Assembly: GCA_964627255.1 (NCBI GenBank)
Contig: CAZVIN010000083.1
Location: 62,001 to 126,000, forward strand
Reading direction: 5' to 3'
Length of the DNA stretch: 64,000 nucleotides
From: CALLJL01 sp964627255
Lineage (GTDB): Bacteria > Acidobacteriota > Aminicenantia > Aminicenantales > CALLJL01
The notes beneath the pieces are model-generated. The model was given only the letters and a program-made list of their open reading frames with translations. It searched no databases and had not been told where the DNA came from. Made by a program: the position numbers and the translations under genes. Positions 26,610 through 36,215 of this stretch are shown in pieces (within the stretch, counting starts at the first letter, position 1; each line of letters starts with the position of its first letter).

Positions 26610-27378
26610 AAAAGAGAAAAGGAAAATTCTGGTGGTTGACGATGAAATTACTGTCTGCAAAAGTATTCGCCAAGCAATACTAAGTGAGGGCCAGGAAGTG
26701 GACATGGCATTGAGCGGAGAGGAAGCCCTAACCAAAGACCGAGAGAAGCGGTATGACTTAGTTATCACCGATTTAATGATGCCAGGAATAAGCGGTCTTG
26801 ACCTGTTACGGGAAATTAAAGTAGCGCATCCGGAAGTCAAAGTAGTGATGATTACTGGATATCCCACGATTAAGACAGCGGTTGAGTCAATCAAATTAGG
26901 TGCCTTTGATTACATCCCTAAACCATTTACGCCCGCTGAATTGAGAGCCTTAGTGGTACGAGCCCTCAAACAGGCAGAAACCGAGACTAGTACAGAAGCC
27001 ACAGCGGTCGAAGCCAAAATTCCTGCTGGCTATTATTACCTCATCGGTCATACCTGGCTCAAATTAGAGACAAGTAATTATGGCCTGGTGGGAGTAACGC
27101 ATGATTTTTTAAGAAGCGTCGGGATAATCATGCACCTCGAGCTTCCCAAAATTGGCGATACTCTTTCGCAAGGCGAAGTATGTGCCAAGATTACTGATGC
27201 CGACCGCTTCCACCACCGCATCTGGTCTCCCGCTTCAGGCCGAGTAATTGAGGTAAATACTGCTTTGCTTCATGATTTCTCTTTATTGCGGCGCTCGCCC
27301 TACAACGAAGGCTATCTATTTAAGATTGACCTCGTTGCCTTGGAGGAAGACCTAAAGGGTCTTTTGCAAGCTAAGTAG
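26602..27378 (+). CDS. Response regulator with C-terminal GcvH-like (lipoyl-fold) domain
   Basis: 258 residues. The receiver domain (1-122) has acidic pocket DDE, phospho-acceptor D57 (VITDLMMPG) and K107 (YIPKPF). After a linker, residues about 148-250 align with glycine cleavage H protein: HTWLKLE...GLVGVTHDFLRSVG, LELPKIGDTLSQGE, WSPASGRVIEVN, SPYNEGYLFKI. Where H protein carries the lipoylated lysine, eight residues before the Pro of P-A-S-G, this protein has R202, so it cannot carry lipoate in the normal way. There is no DNA-binding domain. The fold is probably used as a protein-binding or signal-output module. Confidence 0.88.
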   Translation: MTEKEKRKILVVDDEITVCKSIRQAILSEGQEVDMALSGEEALTKDREKRYDLVITDLMMPGISGLDLLREIKVAHPEVKVVMITGYPTIKTAVESIKLGAFDYIPKPFTPAELRALVVRALKQAETETSTEATAVEAKIPAGYYYLIGHTWLKLETSNYGLVGVTHDFLRSVGIIMHLELPKIGDTLSQGEVCAKITDADRFHHRIWSPASGRVIEVNTALLHDFSLLRRSPYNEGYLFKIDLVALEEDLKGLLQAK

Positions 27379-27392
27379 CGCCTTTAATTAAA

Positions 27393-30300
27393 ATGTCACT
27401 GGCTGGGAGCCGACCATTTTTTGATAGCGAAGAGACTTTTTCGCGAATTGTGAATTCGCTTTTAGAGGAGCTGCCCGAGCACGCCATTTTTTTCTTAAAC
27501 CCGAAGGGAAATTGGCAAAAAAGCCCTCGCAGCTGGGAAGAGAGAATAAACCATGAATTCCTTTACCGCCTGAAAACAGAAGCGCCGATTGTCCGGAAAA
27601 ATTTTATTCAAATAACATATGGTTGTCTTAAGAACCCTGATTTTTTATCTCTGGTCCAAAAAATTAGCTCGCTTTGGCTGGAATCTTCATTTCCCTTAGA
27701 GAATTGGCTGACCCTGCCCCCCGAATTGCAAGAAGAGCTAAGGCCTTCCATTCTAAGTGCGGTTTGGAATCAGAAACGGTTTAGCGAGGACGCGAGGATT
27801 TTTATAAATTTTATCCGACTCGTAACTAATATAATTTTATCCCGTTGTTTAGAACTAAATAGTACTCTTCCTGTTCCTGATTGGGACGTTCAGGTTCGGG
27901 AGGTCAAGTCATATTTCTGGCACAGAAGACGGGCCTGGGAGGAAGGAGAAGCGGGTCGTTTTTCTTTGAAAGAAAAAGAGCTTTTTTTTGAGCTACGCCA
28001 GATTATCGCGGGTTCGCTGGCTGGCCTAATTGCTCCGATTGCGCAATTAGTGGCTGAAGAGCAAAGAATTTCCTTAATTTTAGTTAATCTTTTTCGAAAG
28101 CTTAAAACATCGTCGGACAAAGAAGAGATTTATCAGACAATTATCGAGAAATGGCGGCCAGCTATGGGAATAGTCGCCAACCTCTCTTCCTCTCTTTTCT
28201 TTCTTTCTCTTTGTCTTTTAATTCTTCCCGATATTGAGTTATCCAGCGGCCTCCAATACGCGGCCTCGGTAAACCTTAGCCTGTTTCGTGATAAACGTTC
28301 TACTGACTATTTGCTTTATGCCTTAGAAAAATTGCCGATAATCAACACTAAAATAAGGGAAAACATTATTTACACCCTTGGCTGTTTAAAGGAAGCGAGA
28401 GCTGTGCCGCTTGTAGCGCAAATTTTAGAACAACCCGATTTTTGGCCTGAGTCTGATTTAAAAGAAGCCAGAATTTGCCCGCTGCAAGAGCAAAAAGAAG
28501 AAGCTATCTGGGCCTTAGGAAAGATTGGCTTGGCCGCGGTCAAAGCAATCCCCATCCTTTCTTTTTATGCTGAACACCCCTCGGCTAAACTAAAAACTTA
28601 TTTGGCCTGGGCTTTGGGTGAGATTGGTCGGGCTCAAAAGGAAAATTCTGGCGGAATAAGCGCTGACCTGCTGATAGCCCTCCTAAGACTGCTCAAGGAA
28701 AAAAATAAAGAGGTTTTCGAAGAGGCCACGAGTGCCTTGAAAAAAATTCAAATGCCCGAGTTTATCCACAATCTTTATCTTTATCATGTGGGGGCAGTCA
28801 ACCTTTTGAGTTTAAAGCCAGCCACTACTGGACTTAATGAGCTTTCTGCAACCCTAAATCATTTATTGACCAAGAAGAAAAGGACAGTGATGGTGGTAAC
28901 AGGAGATTCAGGGACGGGGAAAACCTATTTTTGTCAGGTTCTGGCTAAAGGTCTGGCTGGCGTCAAGCCGGCGGAAATTCTTTATCTCATGCGAGATTCT
29001 AAAAACGGCCGAAAAATCTTTAACCGTCTTTTAGGCCTAAACTGGCTCAAGCGCTATATTGACCCGGCCTATTATCAGCCTGAATTGACTGACGAGACTA
29101 CCGCTGACTCTGAGACCTTTTGGTCGAGCTTTTTAGAGACTCATAAAGATAAAAAATTCATTTTACTCGATGGTTGCCGGGACCGTCATTATTTCCAGCG
29201 AGTTGTTGACCTGTTTTATGAAAGAGGCGAACTCGACGTGGTTGTCAACTTTAGGGCCAATTTCTCCACCCGCCGTCTTAACCTCGAAGCCAGAGAGGTG
29301 GCTTTAGAAAGCGTCCGGCTTCACCTTTCTTTTCTCGAAGAACCGGCTCTGGAGGACACGTATTTCTATCAAGAGGGAAAAACGATCCTTTATGACCTGG
29401 ATAATTCGGAAAATTCGCGGCTCAATCAGGACGAAATAACCGAGCTCTTTTCTCCGAGAGTGATTCCTCGCTGGGAGGAGTTTATTCAGCTCGGCACTTT
29501 TAAATATGAACAAAACATCCCCCTTACCTCTGAAGAAAAAATAGATTCTCAAGAGGCTTCATTGCAAGCTGAGGTTTCTGAGTGGCCAGAATCTCAAGTG
29601 TCCTCGCTTCGGCCAGAAGAACAAATACTAACAATTCAGTTGAATGAAGCTCTCGCCGCCGAACCCAATTTGCTTTACATTCTACCTTTGACCAAGTTAA
29701 AGCCGGAGCGGCTTCAATTTTATGCTCAAGAACAAGTTGGCGGTGTCGATGAAGACGGTGCAATTTTTGTTCTAACTCTTCTTGACCATCGTCTCTTCCG
29801 CGTGCCACTGCACCCGAAGCCCGCGACTTTTGCTATCCTCAATCAAGCTTTCTACTTAGTGGATGAATTGGGTGGCCTAGTGAGTGTTTCTTTGGAAAAA
29901 GAAGAAAAAATTAATTATCGCCTCTCAGGGTCAGCTATTTCTGGTCTTGCCGCCATCCCGCCCGACTGTATTTTAGCGGCGGAAAAAAATGGCCTAATTC
30001 GGCTTTGGAACTTCGAAGAAAAGAAACAGGAGCGTTTAAACCTGGAGGTTGGGCCTATTAACTCCCTGGCCTCGGCCCCAGGAAGAAATGTCTATTTATC
30101 CACGGCGACGGATATTATTTGTTTAAATTGGGAAAAAGGGGTCATTAATCGGATGCGCTTAGCAGGTGAGACGCCTAAATCTATTTATACTGTATCGAAG
30201 GACAAAATTATAGCCGTGGTGAGCAGAAAAAATGACACTGAATGGGGCCTGAGGTTTATTAATTTTGATCGAGGGGTGGGCACGACTCTTTGGCTTCCTG

Positions 30301-30599
30301 GGACCAAAAGGATAAAGACCTTAGCCCCTCTTTTAGACGGCCGGGTGGTTATTATTTGCCAACAGGATAGTAAATCATTCAATGAAGGCCCCACTCTTTT
30401 TGTTCTAAATCCAGAAGGAGATTATTTTTCATTAGCCAGAGTAAATAGACGGCCCATTGAGATAAATGACCTGCTTATTTTAGGCCCAAGAATTCTAACG
30501 TGTGGTCTCGAATCCAACGGTCAAGGTTCTTTTCGCCTCTGGGGAAGCGAATTTTTTGTCCGAGCGGAAAGAAGTAAACTAAAAATTAAGCCCTTTTAA
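27393..30599 (+). CDS. Large HEAT-repeat / P-loop / propeller-like protein of unknown function
   Basis: 1068 residues, no signal peptide and no clear membrane segment. Residues about 1-300 are mostly helical. About 305-450 hold HEAT/PBS-type repeats (IIYTLGCLKEARAVPLVAQI, AIWALGKIGLAAVKAIPIL, YLAWALGEIGRA). A P-loop GDSGTGKT is at 504-511, with a Walker B-like KFILLDGC near 588-595. From about 770 to the end come short repeated beta-type units (SGLAAIPPDCILAAEKNGLI, FRLWG) that resemble a WD40-like propeller. I do not recognise the family. It begins 14 bases after the response regulator and is probably the third gene of the operon. Confidence 0.72.
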   Translation: MSLAGSRPFFDSEETFSRIVNSLLEELPEHAIFFLNPKGNWQKSPRSWEERINHEFLYRLKTEAPIVRKNFIQITYGCLKNPDFLSLVQKISSLWLESSFPLENWLTLPPELQEELRPSILSAVWNQKRFSEDARIFINFIRLVTNIILSRCLELNSTLPVPDWDVQVREVKSYFWHRRRAWEEGEAGRFSLKEKELFFELRQIIAGSLAGLIAPIAQLVAEEQRISLILVNLFRKLKTSSDKEEIYQTIIEKWRPAMGIVANLSSSLFFLSLCLLILPDIELSSGLQYAASVNLSLFRDKRSTDYLLYALEKLPIINTKIRENIIYTLGCLKEARAVPLVAQILEQPDFWPESDLKEARICPLQEQKEEAIWALGKIGLAAVKAIPILSFYAEHPSAKLKTYLAWALGEIGRAQKENSGGISADLLIALLRLLKEKNKEVFEEATSALKKIQMPEFIHNLYLYHVGAVNLLSLKPATTGLNELSATLNHLLTKKKRTVMVVTGDSGTGKTYFCQVLAKGLAGVKPAEILYLMRDSKNGRKIFNRLLGLNWLKRYIDPAYYQPELTDETTADSETFWSSFLETHKDKKFILLDGCRDRHYFQRVVDLFYERGELDVVVNFRANFSTRRLNLEAREVALESVRLHLSFLEEPALEDTYFYQEGKTILYDLDNSENSRLNQDEITELFSPRVIPRWEEFIQLGTFKYEQNIPLTSEEKIDSQEASLQAEVSEWPESQVSSLRPEEQILTIQLNEALAAEPNLLYILPLTKLKPERLQFYAQEQVGGVDEDGAIFVLTLLDHRLFRVPLHPKPATFAILNQAFYLVDELGGLVSVSLEKEEKINYRLSGSAISGLAAIPPDCILAAEKNGLIRLWNFEEKKQERLNLEVGPINSLASAPGRNVYLSTATDIICLNWEKGVINRMRLAGETPKSIYTVSKDKIIAVVSRKNDTEWGLRFINFDRGVGTTLWLPGTKRIKTLAPLLDGRVVIICQQDSKSFNEGPTLFVLNPEGDYFSLARVNRRPIEINDLLILGPRILTCGLESNGQGSFRLWGSEFFVRAERSKLKIKPF

Positions 30600-30670
30600 T
30601 TTTCATATTTTTGTAAAATAAGCTGCAAAGCTAATCACTTTGAATTTTCGAGCCCACAAGAAGGAATATT

Positions 30671-32059
30671 TTACAGAGAGCGAAATGACTCTATCTCTTC
30701 TATTGATTTTGGGATTCTTTTGCCCAACACCCGATGCCCCTGAGGTGTGACCAAAACATCATCTTCAATCCGAATACCGCCAAAATTAATATAATCCATT
30801 ACTTTCTCATAATTAATGAAAGCGGTGTGTTTCTTTTCTTTCTTCCATTTAGCAATGAGGGCGGGAATAAAATAAATGCCAGGTTCAACTGTTAGCACAA
30901 AGCCTGGCTCTAACTTCCTTGCCAGGCGGAGGTAAGCTAAGCCGAACTGGTCGCTGCGCTGGAAGGATTCATCATAACCCACATATTTTTCTCCCAAACC
31001 CTCCATATCATGGACATCTAAACCGAGCATATGGCCCAAGCCATGAGGAAAGAAAAGGGCGTGGGCGCCAGCGGCAATCGCTTCTTCCACCTCGCCTTTC
31101 ATCAAGCCTACATCTTTTAGGCCCGAAGCTATAACCCGGCAGGCCTGAAGATGAACGTCTTTATAAGGAATTCCGGGTTTAATGGCCAAGATAGCTGTTT
31201 CTTGAGCTTGCAGGACTATTTCGTAAATATCTCGCTGTTTCCGGGTAAATTTCCAGCCAACGGGTAAAGTCCTGGTAATATCTGAGGCATAATGCTCCTT
31301 GGATTCAACGCCGGCATCCATAACCAGCAGTTTCCCCCTCTCTAAACGATGGCTATGCTCATGATTATGCAGAATCTGGCCATTAATGGTTAAAATTATA
31401 GGAAAAGCCTGGTGACATCCCTGGCTTAAGCCCACAGCTTCCATGGCGGCCACCAATTCCCATTCCAGCCTTCCAGGCTGAGCCATTTTCATGCCCGCAA
31501 GATACATCTCACGGGTTAAACTGAGAGCCGCCTCGATTTCCTTTACCTCTAACTCATCTTTAACGGCTCTTAAAGCCACTGTAGCTTTGATCAATTCTTC
31601 GGAGGCTCCCGTTTTGATTTCTTTGGGCGATTTTTTTAAAAGTTGGGCTAAATCAACCACCGTCTCTGAGCGATAAGGCGGGAGATAATGCACCCGACGA
31701 CCAGCAGCAAGAGCTTTTTCTATGAATGGCTCTATTTCCTTAAGAGGTAGAACTTCTTTGATGCCAGCTTTTCTTGCCTTTTCAGTTAATTTGGGCTGAT
31801 GGCCCATCCAGATAATGTCTTCTAAGGAAAGTTCATTGCCAAAAATAATTTCTTTGCCTTCATCGAAATCAATCAGACCGACCAAGTCCGGACTATCTAT
31901 GCCGAAAAAATAGAGGAAGGAACTATCTTGTCGGAAATGATACGTATTAGCCGGATAATTCATCGGGGCCTCTTTATTACCCCAGAAAAGAGCCAAACCC
32001 GAACCTAATTTCTTTTTTAAGGCTTCACGGCGTTGCCGATAAACTTTGCTTTCAAACAT
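30671..32059 (-). CDS. Xaa-Pro aminopeptidase (M24B, PepP-like)
   Basis: 462-residue metallopeptidase that removes an N-terminal residue before proline. The N-terminal creatinase-like domain (about 1-160, with NTYHFRQDSSFLYFFGID) is the AMP_N domain of PepP. The pita-bread domain has the metal ligands: Asp in LLVMDAGVESKEHYASDITR (two), His in HGLGHMLGLDVHD, Glu in LTVEPGIYF and Glu in GGIRIEDDVLV. It lies 182 bases downstream of the HypD-type gene on the same strand, so it may liberate proline or hydroxyproline from peptides for that pathway. Confidence 0.92.
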   Translation of the reverse strand: MFESKVYRQRREALKKKLGSGLALFWGNKEAPMNYPANTYHFRQDSSFLYFFGIDSPDLVGLIDFDEGKEIIFGNELSLEDIIWMGHQPKLTEKARKAGIKEVLPLKEIEPFIEKALAAGRRVHYLPPYRSETVVDLAQLLKKSPKEIKTGASEELIKATVALRAVKDELEVKEIEAALSLTREMYLAGMKMAQPGRLEWELVAAMEAVGLSQGCHQAFPIILTINGQILHNHEHSHRLERGKLLVMDAGVESKEHYASDITRTLPVGWKFTRKQRDIYEIVLQAQETAILAIKPGIPYKDVHLQACRVIASGLKDVGLMKGEVEEAIAAGAHALFFPHGLGHMLGLDVHDMEGLGEKYVGYDESFQRSDQFGLAYLRLARKLEPGFVLTVEPGIYFIPALIAKWKKEKKHTAFINYEKVMDYINFGGIRIEDDVLVTPQGHRVLGKRIPKSIEEIESFRSL

Positions 32060-32241
32060 ATTAATACCTCCCTTAACCGAGATGAAAGGAGTTTTATATC
32101 AAATTATCCGAAACATCGCAAGTTGAATTAAATATTGTGGACAAAATATCACATTTTATGCTGATAGGACCAGAGAAATACGAATAAGTTTTTTTAAATT
32201 TTATCTTTTCCTTATTGAAGGGACTAAGATTGAATTATCAT

Positions 32242-34605
32242 TTAAAAAGCTTCGTGTTCAGTGCGGCGGATAATTTCGTCCTGTAGTTCCTTGCTCAAGT
32301 CAACAAAATAATCGCTAAAACCAGCGACCCGAACAATTAGGTCTCGGTATTTTTCGGGGTAGCGCTGCGCTTCCCGCAGAGTTTCGGCTGTGACCACGTT
32401 GAGCTGAATGTGGTGGCCGTCAAGCCGGAAATAGGTTCTGATAAGATGTGCCAGGTTTTTGAGCCCGTCTTCTGTAGCTAAAAGTTGCGGCGTAAATTTT
32501 TGATTAAGCAAAGTTCCGCCTGTCCGAAGATGGTCGATCTTGGCCACGGACTTTATTACGGCTGTCGGGCCTTTGCGGTCAGCTCCCTGAACCGGGGAGA
32601 CTCCCTCGGAAAGGGGTTGGTGCGCTAAGCGGCCGTCGGGAGTTGCGCCGGTCATCTTGCCAAAATAGACATGAACTGTTGTCGGTAAAAGGTTAATGCG
32701 ATAAGTCCCGCCCTTCAAATTCGGCCGACCGTTAACTGCCCGGTAATAAATTTCAAATACTTGTCGGAGTAGGCTGTCGGCATAATCATTATCATTTCCA
32801 TACTTAGGTGTTTTATTCAGCAGGACTTGGCGCCAGGCCTCAGAACCTTCGAAGTTACGGGACAAAAGCTCCAGAAATTCAGCCATCGAGGTCGACCGTT
32901 TATCAAAAACATGGAAGCGAAGGGCGCTTAAGGAATCAGTAATTGTGCCCATCCCAACCCCCTGGATGTAAGAGGTATTATAGCGGGCACCTCCGTCATG
33001 ATAATCTTTGGCTTTGTCAATACAGTCGTCGATCAGCAAGGAAAGGAACGGGGCGGGCAGATATTCCGCATAAATCCTTTCGATAATGTTGTTGCCACGA
33101 ATTTTAATATCAATAAAATGTCTCACCTGCCGCTCGAAAGCCAACAGCAGCTCGTCGAAAGTTTTAAAATTTCTGGGGTCTCCAGTTTCCAAGCCGATTT
33201 TTTTGCCGGTCCTGGGGTCAATGCCGTTGTTCAGTGTGATTTCAAGGACCTTGGGCAGGTTAAAATATCCTGTCAAGATGTAAGCTTCCTTCCCAAAAAT
33301 TCCAGCCTCCACACAACCGCTCGCCCCACCCGACCGAGCATCTTCCAAAGATTTTCCTTGACGCAGCATTTCCTGAATGATGGCGTCGGTGTTAAAAATA
33401 GACGGCTGGCCGAAACCAGTTTTAAGGATTTTTAGAGCGCGCAACAGGAATTCGTCCGGGGTCTTTTTACTGATTTGCACCATCGAGCTGGGCTGGATGA
33501 GACGCATTTCTTCAATCACATCCAATATTAAGAAAGAAAGTTCATTGACTCCATCCGCGCCGTCATTTTTAACCCCGCCCAGATTAATCAGGCAAAAATC
33601 AGTATAGGTGGCGCTTTCTTCCGCGGTGACACCCACCTTAGGAGGAGCGGGCTGATTATTAAATTTAATCCAGAAGGCCTGGAGCAGCTCTCTCGCCTTT
33701 TCTTCCGTCAAAGTGCCTTCTTCTAACCCCTTTTTATAAAAAGGATAAAGATGCTGGTCTAAGCGGCCAGGATTAAAGGAATCCCAAGTGTTGAGTTCGG
33801 TTATAACCCCAAGATGAACAAACCAGTAATATTGCAGAGCTTCCCAAAAATCACGGGGCGGGTTTTCGGGTACCCAAGAACAAATTTCAGCCAGGCGTTC
33901 CAACTCGGCCTTCCGCTGAGGGTCTTTTTCTTCGGCAGCTAATGCTCGGGCTTTTTGGGCATAGCGGTGGGCATACATGATGAGAGCGTCCGCCACAATT
34001 TCCATGGCCTTCAACTCTTCCCTTTTTTTTAAGACTTCCGGGTCATTGAATTCATCCAGCCGGCGTCTTGAAGCCGCGATATCCCTTTTTAGGTCCTTAA
34101 AGCCCTTCCGGTATATTTTATCGTCTAAGACTGTATGGCCTGGAGCCCGCTGCTCCATGAACTCGGTGAAGATGCCAGCTTCATAGGCATCTTTCCATTC
34201 CGCGGTCATCTCCGCAAAGATTTTTTCTCTGATTGTTTTCCCTTGCCAAAAAGGAATGATTTTTTCTCTATAGATTCTTTTTGTTTCCTCCTCTACCAGA
34301 AAGGGGGTTTTGCGACGGCTGTTAAGAATCTCTAAATCCTGTAAAGAATGGCAGGTGACCTCAGGATAAGTCGGAGTGGCCTTAGGAGCCGGCCCTCTTT
34401 CGCCGACAATAAGCTCGCCTTCGTCGAGCCAAAGAGCTTTTTTTTCTAAGAGATGACGAAAAGCCAGAGCTCTTTTTACCGCCGGAGAAAGGGTCGGGTC
34501 ATTATTCTCTTGATAAAATTCAGTCAAAAGCAAGGCTCTTTCGGGAGTGATATAAGGTTTAGTGTTAAGACTCTTTTCCCTGAGACGGGCAATTCTTTGA
34601 TTCAT
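32242..34605 (-). CDS. hypD: Glycyl radical enzyme, trans-4-hydroxy-L-proline dehydratase type
   Basis: 787-residue glycyl radical enzyme. The radical glycine is G762 in IVRVAGFSDYF, and the active-site thiyl cysteine and base are C431 and E433 in GGASGCVEAG. Residues I recall as lining the substrate pocket of Clostridioides difficile HypD (F152, H160, D278, S334, F340, Y450, T645) fall at F149, H157, D275, S331, F337, Y447 and T642, all at a constant offset of three, as do C434, E436 and G765. HypD removes water from trans-4-hydroxyproline to give pyrroline-5-carboxylate. The activase gene is two bases upstream. Here hypD means the dehydratase, not the hydrogenase maturation protein. Confidence 0.88.
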   Translation of the reverse strand: MNQRIARLREKSLNTKPYITPERALLLTEFYQENNDPTLSPAVKRALAFRHLLEKKALWLDEGELIVGERGPAPKATPTYPEVTCHSLQDLEILNSRRKTPFLVEEETKRIYREKIIPFWQGKTIREKIFAEMTAEWKDAYEAGIFTEFMEQRAPGHTVLDDKIYRKGFKDLKRDIAASRRRLDEFNDPEVLKKREELKAMEIVADALIMYAHRYAQKARALAAEEKDPQRKAELERLAEICSWVPENPPRDFWEALQYYWFVHLGVITELNTWDSFNPGRLDQHLYPFYKKGLEEGTLTEEKARELLQAFWIKFNNQPAPPKVGVTAEESATYTDFCLINLGGVKNDGADGVNELSFLILDVIEEMRLIQPSSMVQISKKTPDEFLLRALKILKTGFGQPSIFNTDAIIQEMLRQGKSLEDARSGGASGCVEAGIFGKEAYILTGYFNLPKVLEITLNNGIDPRTGKKIGLETGDPRNFKTFDELLLAFERQVRHFIDIKIRGNNIIERIYAEYLPAPFLSLLIDDCIDKAKDYHDGGARYNTSYIQGVGMGTITDSLSALRFHVFDKRSTSMAEFLELLSRNFEGSEAWRQVLLNKTPKYGNDNDYADSLLRQVFEIYYRAVNGRPNLKGGTYRINLLPTTVHVYFGKMTGATPDGRLAHQPLSEGVSPVQGADRKGPTAVIKSVAKIDHLRTGGTLLNQKFTPQLLATEDGLKNLAHLIRTYFRLDGHHIQLNVVTAETLREAQRYPEKYRDLIVRVAGFSDYFVDLSKELQDEIIRRTEHEAF

Positions 34606-34607
34606 CC

Positions 34608-35516
34608 TTAACCTCCTATGGAGATAGGCAATTTAGTTTTATTAAAAAAATGGGCGATTTTTTCCATGGATTCAAGCGAAGGCTTTTTAAGCTCAGCTAA
34701 TTGATAACTGCGGCCCAAGCGGGTGTATTTTTCCTTACCAAAAGAATGGTAAGGCAAAAGCTCTATGCCCTTAATCGGGGGGAGAGAGGAAATAAAAGAG
34801 GCCATCTGAACTAAATTGGCTTCATCATCATTGATTGAGGGAACGACGGGAATGCGAATAACGACTTTATCTGTGAGCCGAGCTAAGCTTATCAGGTTTT
34901 CTAATATTAGTTCATTTCTTAAACCTGTAGCTAAGCGGTGTCTTTCCGGGTCCATTAATTTCAGGTCATAAAGAAAGAGGTCGACCAACGTCCAAATTCG
35001 CTTGAAAACTTTAAAGGGGGCATAGCCTGAGGTATCAACTGTGGTTGAGAGCCGATTTTTCTTGCTGAGTTCGAGAAGTTCCTCTAAGAACTCAGCTTGA
35101 AGAAGCGGTTCACCTCCAGAGAAGGTCACGCCGCCCCCAGATTCCTCATAAAACGGAGAATCCTTCATGACCTCGGCCATTACTTCAGCAGCCGTCATTT
35201 TCTTGCCTACTATTTCCAGGGCTTCTGAGGGGCAAATCTCGGCACAGAGGCCACAACAATCGCAGCGTTGCGCCTCGATTAGGGGCGAGACGCCGGGTTT
35301 AGAGATTGCCCCTTGAGGGCATTTTTCTAAACAGAGCTGACAGCCATCAAGGCAGCGGTTGAGTCGAAGCATAAGCTCTGGTCCGATTTTTTGGCCCTCT
35401 GGATTATGGCACCAGAGGCAGCGAAGGGGGCAACCTTTGAAAAAAATAGTTGTTCGAATTCCAGGTCCGTCGTGGAGGGCGTACTTTTTGATGTCGAACA
35501 CAATCCCCTGAGTCAA
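34608..35516 (-). CDS. Glycyl radical enzyme activating enzyme
   Basis: 302-residue radical SAM protein that installs the glycyl radical on the adjacent dehydratase. The SAM-cluster motif is C29-x3-C33-x2-C36 in KGCPLRCLWCHNPEG, followed by a ferredoxin-like insert with two further cysteine clusters (CLDGCQLCLEKCP and CDCCGLCAEICP) typical of the long activase class. The glycine-rich SAM-binding block is VTFSGGEPLLQ. The start overlaps the end of the GntR gene by four bases. On gene order its partner is the HypD-type enzyme. Confidence 0.94.
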   Translation of the reverse strand: MTQGIVFDIKKYALHDGPGIRTTIFFKGCPLRCLWCHNPEGQKIGPELMLRLNRCLDGCQLCLEKCPQGAISKPGVSPLIEAQRCDCCGLCAEICPSEALEIVGKKMTAAEVMAEVMKDSPFYEESGGGVTFSGGEPLLQAEFLEELLELSKKNRLSTTVDTSGYAPFKVFKRIWTLVDLFLYDLKLMDPERHRLATGLRNELILENLISLARLTDKVVIRIPVVPSINDDEANLVQMASFISSLPPIKGIELLPYHSFGKEKYTRLGRSYQLAELKKPSLESMEKIAHFFNKTKLPISIGG

Positions 35517-36205
35517 AGTTCACCCCCAGTCGCGGTTTTTTCTACCGGGTAATATTTTAAGATATAACTTTTTTGAACTTCGAAGGACCAGTGGACGTCC
35601 CGAATAAATCGGGCGGCCGCCTCATAATCCTTTCGTTGCAGAAAACCGAGCAGATGTTCATGCTCCCTTATTGAGGCTTCCTCCCATTCCCGGATATAGG
35701 CTGGCTGACGGGGAAAATCGTAAAGTCTTTTTTTGAGGGTGTTGACGATGCGATTTAATTCGGGATTATGACAACGGGATAAATAAACATTATGAAATTC
35801 AAGATTACGCTCATAATAGGTATCAAAGTCGTCTCGGCTGAGAGCTTTTTTCATTCCTTCAACAAGCTTTAACATGGTTTCTAAATCTTTTTCGCTGATG
35901 CTAGGACCAGCTCTCAGAATAGCCAAGCTTTCCAAGGCACCGATGACCTCATAGGCATTTTTAATCTCCTCAAGAGTGAGCGGGTTGACTATTACCCCCC
36001 GCCGTGGTTTGATCGTCACAAAGTTTTCCATAGCTAATTGCAGAAGAGCATCTCTTAAGGGAGTCTTGCTGATTCCCAGCGATTGGGCTGTTTCCTCCAT
36101 CTTGATTTCTTCACCTGGTTTTAGCCTACCGCGGCGTAACTGGAGCCGGAGATAATCGTAGACCTGTTCTTTGAGAGATTTAAAAGTTAGCCGAGGATTA
36201 CGCAT
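35513..36205 (-). CDS. GntR family (FadR/FCD subfamily) transcriptional regulator
   Basis: 230 residues: an N-terminal winged helix (VYDYLRLQLRRGRLKPGEEI, ETAQSLGISKTPLRDALLQL) and an all-helical FCD ligand-binding domain (about 85-215) with probable metal-binding histidines in NLEFHNVYLSRCHN and REHEHLLGFL. FCD regulators bind small carboxylic acids. First gene of the operon with the activase and dehydratase. A perfect 11-base inverted repeat overlaps its -10 box, so it most likely represses itself until a substrate such as hydroxyproline or a product is present. Confidence 0.93.
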   Translation of the reverse strand: MRNPRLTFKSLKEQVYDYLRLQLRRGRLKPGEEIKMEETAQSLGISKTPLRDALLQLAMENFVTIKPRRGVIVNPLTLEEIKNAYEVIGALESLAILRAGPSISEKDLETMLKLVEGMKKALSRDDFDTYYERNLEFHNVYLSRCHNPELNRIVNTLKKRLYDFPRQPAYIREWEEASIREHEHLLGFLQRKDYEAAARFIRDVHWSFEVQKSYILKYYPVEKTATGGEL

Positions 36206-36215
36206 CGTCGTTTTT

